From Streptomyces sp. SPB162 (GTDB lineage Bacteria > Actinomycetota > Actinomycetes > Streptomycetales > Streptomycetaceae): a DNA stretch of 64,000 nucleotides. The first letter of the stretch is position 1; the number at the start of each line of letters is the position of its first letter. Made by a program: the position numbers and the translations under genes. The stretch spans positions 3,603,001-3,667,000 of the forward strand of contig NZ_JAQFII010000001.1 of the NCBI RefSeq assembly GCF_029504575.1. The letters are read 5' to 3'. The notes beneath the pieces were generated by a model, which saw only the letters and a program-made list of their open reading frames with translations, made no database searches and was not told the DNA's origin. Of this stretch, positions 61,963 to 64,000 are shown in pieces.

Positions 61963-63503
61963 CTAGTCGTGCTTGCAGATCCGGTCCAGGAGGTTGGCCG
62001 TGGCGCGCTGGATCCGGGCGTCCACGTAGTGCGGCCGGTCGAGCGCCGGGGACCAGGCGAAGGTGCCGGAGGCGAAGACGTAAGCGCCGCTGGGAGCCCG
62101 GTACAGCGAGGTCTCCTGGTGTCGGCGGCGGCCGGTGGCGTCCTCGTACGGCGAGTGCGCGAGCAGGATCCGGTCGGTGGAAGCGGGCAGCGCGGTGCGC
62201 GGGAAGTAGCGGTCCGCCTCACCCGCGACCAGGCCCTCGATCTCGTCCCCGTCGGACGCGCCCGTCGCCTCCCACAGCCAGTGGTCGGCGTTGCGGACGA
62301 CGAGCGGGGCGGGTTCGGGGACGCGGCCGGCGTACTGCACACCCAGCAGCAGTTGCTCCGGCTCGCCCAGGTCACGCCACAGGGCGCTGCGGCCGCGGGC
62401 GTCGCCGCGGCGCTTGCGGCAGGAGAGCAGCCGGTCGGGTTCGCCGGCCGCGGAGGGTCCCAGCTCGACCTGCCAGTACATGGAGTTGGCGGAGAGGAAC
62501 ACCAGCGAGGTGCCGCCGTCCCTGGCGGCCTCGGCGGCGCGGCGCATCGGGACCGACCAGTACTCGTCGTGCCCGGGGAAGACCAGGCCGCGGTAGCGGG
62601 TGGGGTCGACGCGGCCGGCGTGCAGGTCGCGGGCGTCCGCGAAGGCCAGGTCGTAGCCGTACCGCTCCGCCCAGCGGATGAAGTCGTAGGCGTGGCCGAC
62701 GTGCAGCGGCAGGCCGGCGCCCGCGTACGGGCGGTCGAAGGAGACCGTGGTGGGGGCCTCCTCCTCGCCGAGCAGCCGGCCGTCGGCGTCCCAGGCGTGG
62801 TAGAGGCTGGCGCCGGTCCTGCCGTCCTCCGGATACAGGTTGTACGCCTGCCAGGTGACGTCGGGCATCAGCAACAGCAGGTCCGCGTCGAGCGCGGCGG
62901 CACGGGGCGGCTCCTTGGACGGGTACCGGCGCGGGGTCGGCGGCCGTTCGTCACGCACAGTGAAGGGGATGTGGCTGCGGTATCCGCCCGCGGTGGTGAG
63001 CACCGCCACGTACGCGCCGGTCTTCCAGTACCCCGGCACCTGCAGCCGCCAGGACTGCCACCAGTGGTGGCAGGAGACCGTGCGGCCGGCGGCGAGCGGA
63101 GTCGACTGGACGATGCCGGACAGCCGCGGACTGGCCGTCATGTGGCAGGCGCCGTCACCGCCGTAGTGGCCGATGCGGTAGATGTCGACGGTGAACTGCT
63201 GGGGCGGGTCCACCGTCACCCGGAAGTCGATGGCCGCGCCCGGGGCGACCGCGCCGGCCGACGCGAAGCCCTTGACCTGGCAGTGCACGTCGTCGGCGGT
63301 GCGCGGGGGCCCGGCACGTGCGGCCTGGCCGGTGCCTCGCCGCGACTCGCGGAGAGGTCCACGTACCAGGGGACGACGTTCCCGTCGTCGTCCAGATACT
63401 GCTCGGCACCGCGCAGCCACGGCAACGGGCCTTGCCCGAACGGGTCGGTCACGCCATGTGCGAGGGCTCCCGACTGCCAGCGCCGGATCTGTTCCGTCCC
63501 CAC
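61963..63503 (-). CDS. N,N-dimethylformamidase beta-subunit-like protein, frame broken
   Basis: About 513 residues after frame repair. Start GTG 63503 with GGGAGG five bases upstream, reading MGTEQIRRWQSGALAHGVTD. The frame changes near 63318-63345 to the long frame continuing RTADDVHCQVKGFASAG. The large domain resembles the C-terminal domain of dimethylformamidase large subunits (IYRIGHYGGDGACHM, FPGHDEYWSVPMRRA, LVFLSANSMYWQVEL). In actinobacteria such proteins are widespread and mostly uncharacterised, probably hydrolases. A single-base indel probably explains the break. Confidence 0.7.
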
Positions 63504-63669
63504 GTGTGCCTCCCTTCCTCGCCACGCCCGCGGGCAGAATGCTCCGCGCCCGAACCCAGCACATCACATAACGCACTCTCATGGTTACTGATCGTGGCGG
63601 ATAATCGGAACAGTTTCGCTCTGACTGGGGCACAAACGGTCACAGGGTGGGAGCGCCGTGGCCCCTGCG

Positions 63670-64000
63670 TCAGACGAGGCGGACGGGCTTCTCCAGCCGG
63701 ACGCCGACCGCGGTGAGCCATGAGCGCAGCGGCGCGGCGTCACCGTTCTCCACGAGGCGGAGCACCGGCCACGCGAGGTCGGCCCGGCGGGCGCCGTTGA
63801 CGAGCAGGGCCGGGCCGTCCAGCCAGTCGAGGCCGGCCGTCGCGCCCGCGGTGTCGACGGCGGCGCAGCAGACCATCGCCGTGACGTGTTCGGTGAGCAG
63901 CTCGCGACCGGTGCGGGGCGGGAGCAGTTGGTAGACGGGGGCGAGGGGGGTGCCGGCGGCCAGGATCCGGCCGGCGTCGCGGGCCGCCTCCTCGCGGGCT
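63670..64000 (-). CDS. Uncharacterised protein, partial at the window edge
   Basis: An open frame enters from the right edge and ends at 63670, at least 109 codons with strong G/C third positions. The visible part contains GTPLAPVYQLLPPRTGREL, VTAMVCCAAVDTAGATAG and LDWLDGPALLVNGARRADLA. No domain is recognisable. The start and N-terminus lie outside the window. Confidence 0.6.
   Translation of the reverse strand, partial: AREEAARDAGRILAAGTPLAPVYQLLPPRTGRELLTEHVTAMVCCAAVDTAGATAGLDWLDGPALLVNGARRADLAWPVLRLVENGDAAPLRSWLTAVGVRLEKPVRLV

Overview
The window is chromosomal DNA from a Streptomyces or close relative. GC content is very high with strong G/C at third codon positions. The gene set is typical of the genus: bldC, lsr2, an NsdA-type regulator, valine dehydrogenase, and a c-di-AMP riboswitch in front of an M23 peptidase. 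From memory, the order from about 8 kb rightwards follows the conserved core neighbourhood that S. coelicolor numbers roughly SCO4114 down to SCO4070. The first 7 kb (a secreted peptidase next to holB) resembles a different core neighbourhood.

Layout. 0-7.2 kb: tRNA-Thr, a lipoprotein peptidase, a degenerate esterase-like protein, holB and an asparagine-synthase/lasso-cyclase-like gene; the last three have broken frames and tandem repeats flank holB. 8-16.5 kb: an NsdA-like regulator with a poly-proline leader ORF, L-2-hydroxyglutarate oxidase, trmB, a PrsW-type membrane protease, a SEC-C protein, a Cys-rich small protein and the riboswitch-controlled M23 peptidase. 17-28.1 kb: a Tat-exported amidase, then a one-directional exopolysaccharide cluster (Agd3/CE18-like deacetylase, PelF-like glycosyltransferase, polytopic membrane protein, three sugar-nucleotide enzymes, Spherulin4-like and GH114 hydrolases). 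28-36 kb: small secreted and membrane proteins, two tRNA-Lys genes, an APC permease, a DEAD-box RNA helicase, a lipoprotein and a zincin. 36-42 kb: tRNA-Glu, -Asp and -Phe, hrpA, a second tRNA-Asp and bldC. 42-56 kb: vdh, DUF3073, and the purine genes purM, purF, purL, purQ and purS, interleaved with small genes and a repeat-rich spacer. 56-64 kb: lsr2, three tRNA-Gly genes, an ABC exporter with its own two-component system, purC, a dimethylformamidase-like protein and a partial gene at the edge.

How the genes work together. The purine genes cover several de novo steps: PurF makes phosphoribosylamine, PurSQL makes FGAM, PurM makes AIR and PurC makes SAICAR. The 18-28 kb genes read as one pathway: make nucleotide sugars, polymerise a hexosaminoglycan at the membrane, deacetylate it outside, and trim it with two hydrolases. 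This resembles fungal galactosaminogalactan and bacterial Pel systems and is the most interesting system here.

Caution. At least seven single-base frame breaks fall in five genes, including the essential clamp-loader gene holB. Isolated sequencing indels are the simplest explanation.
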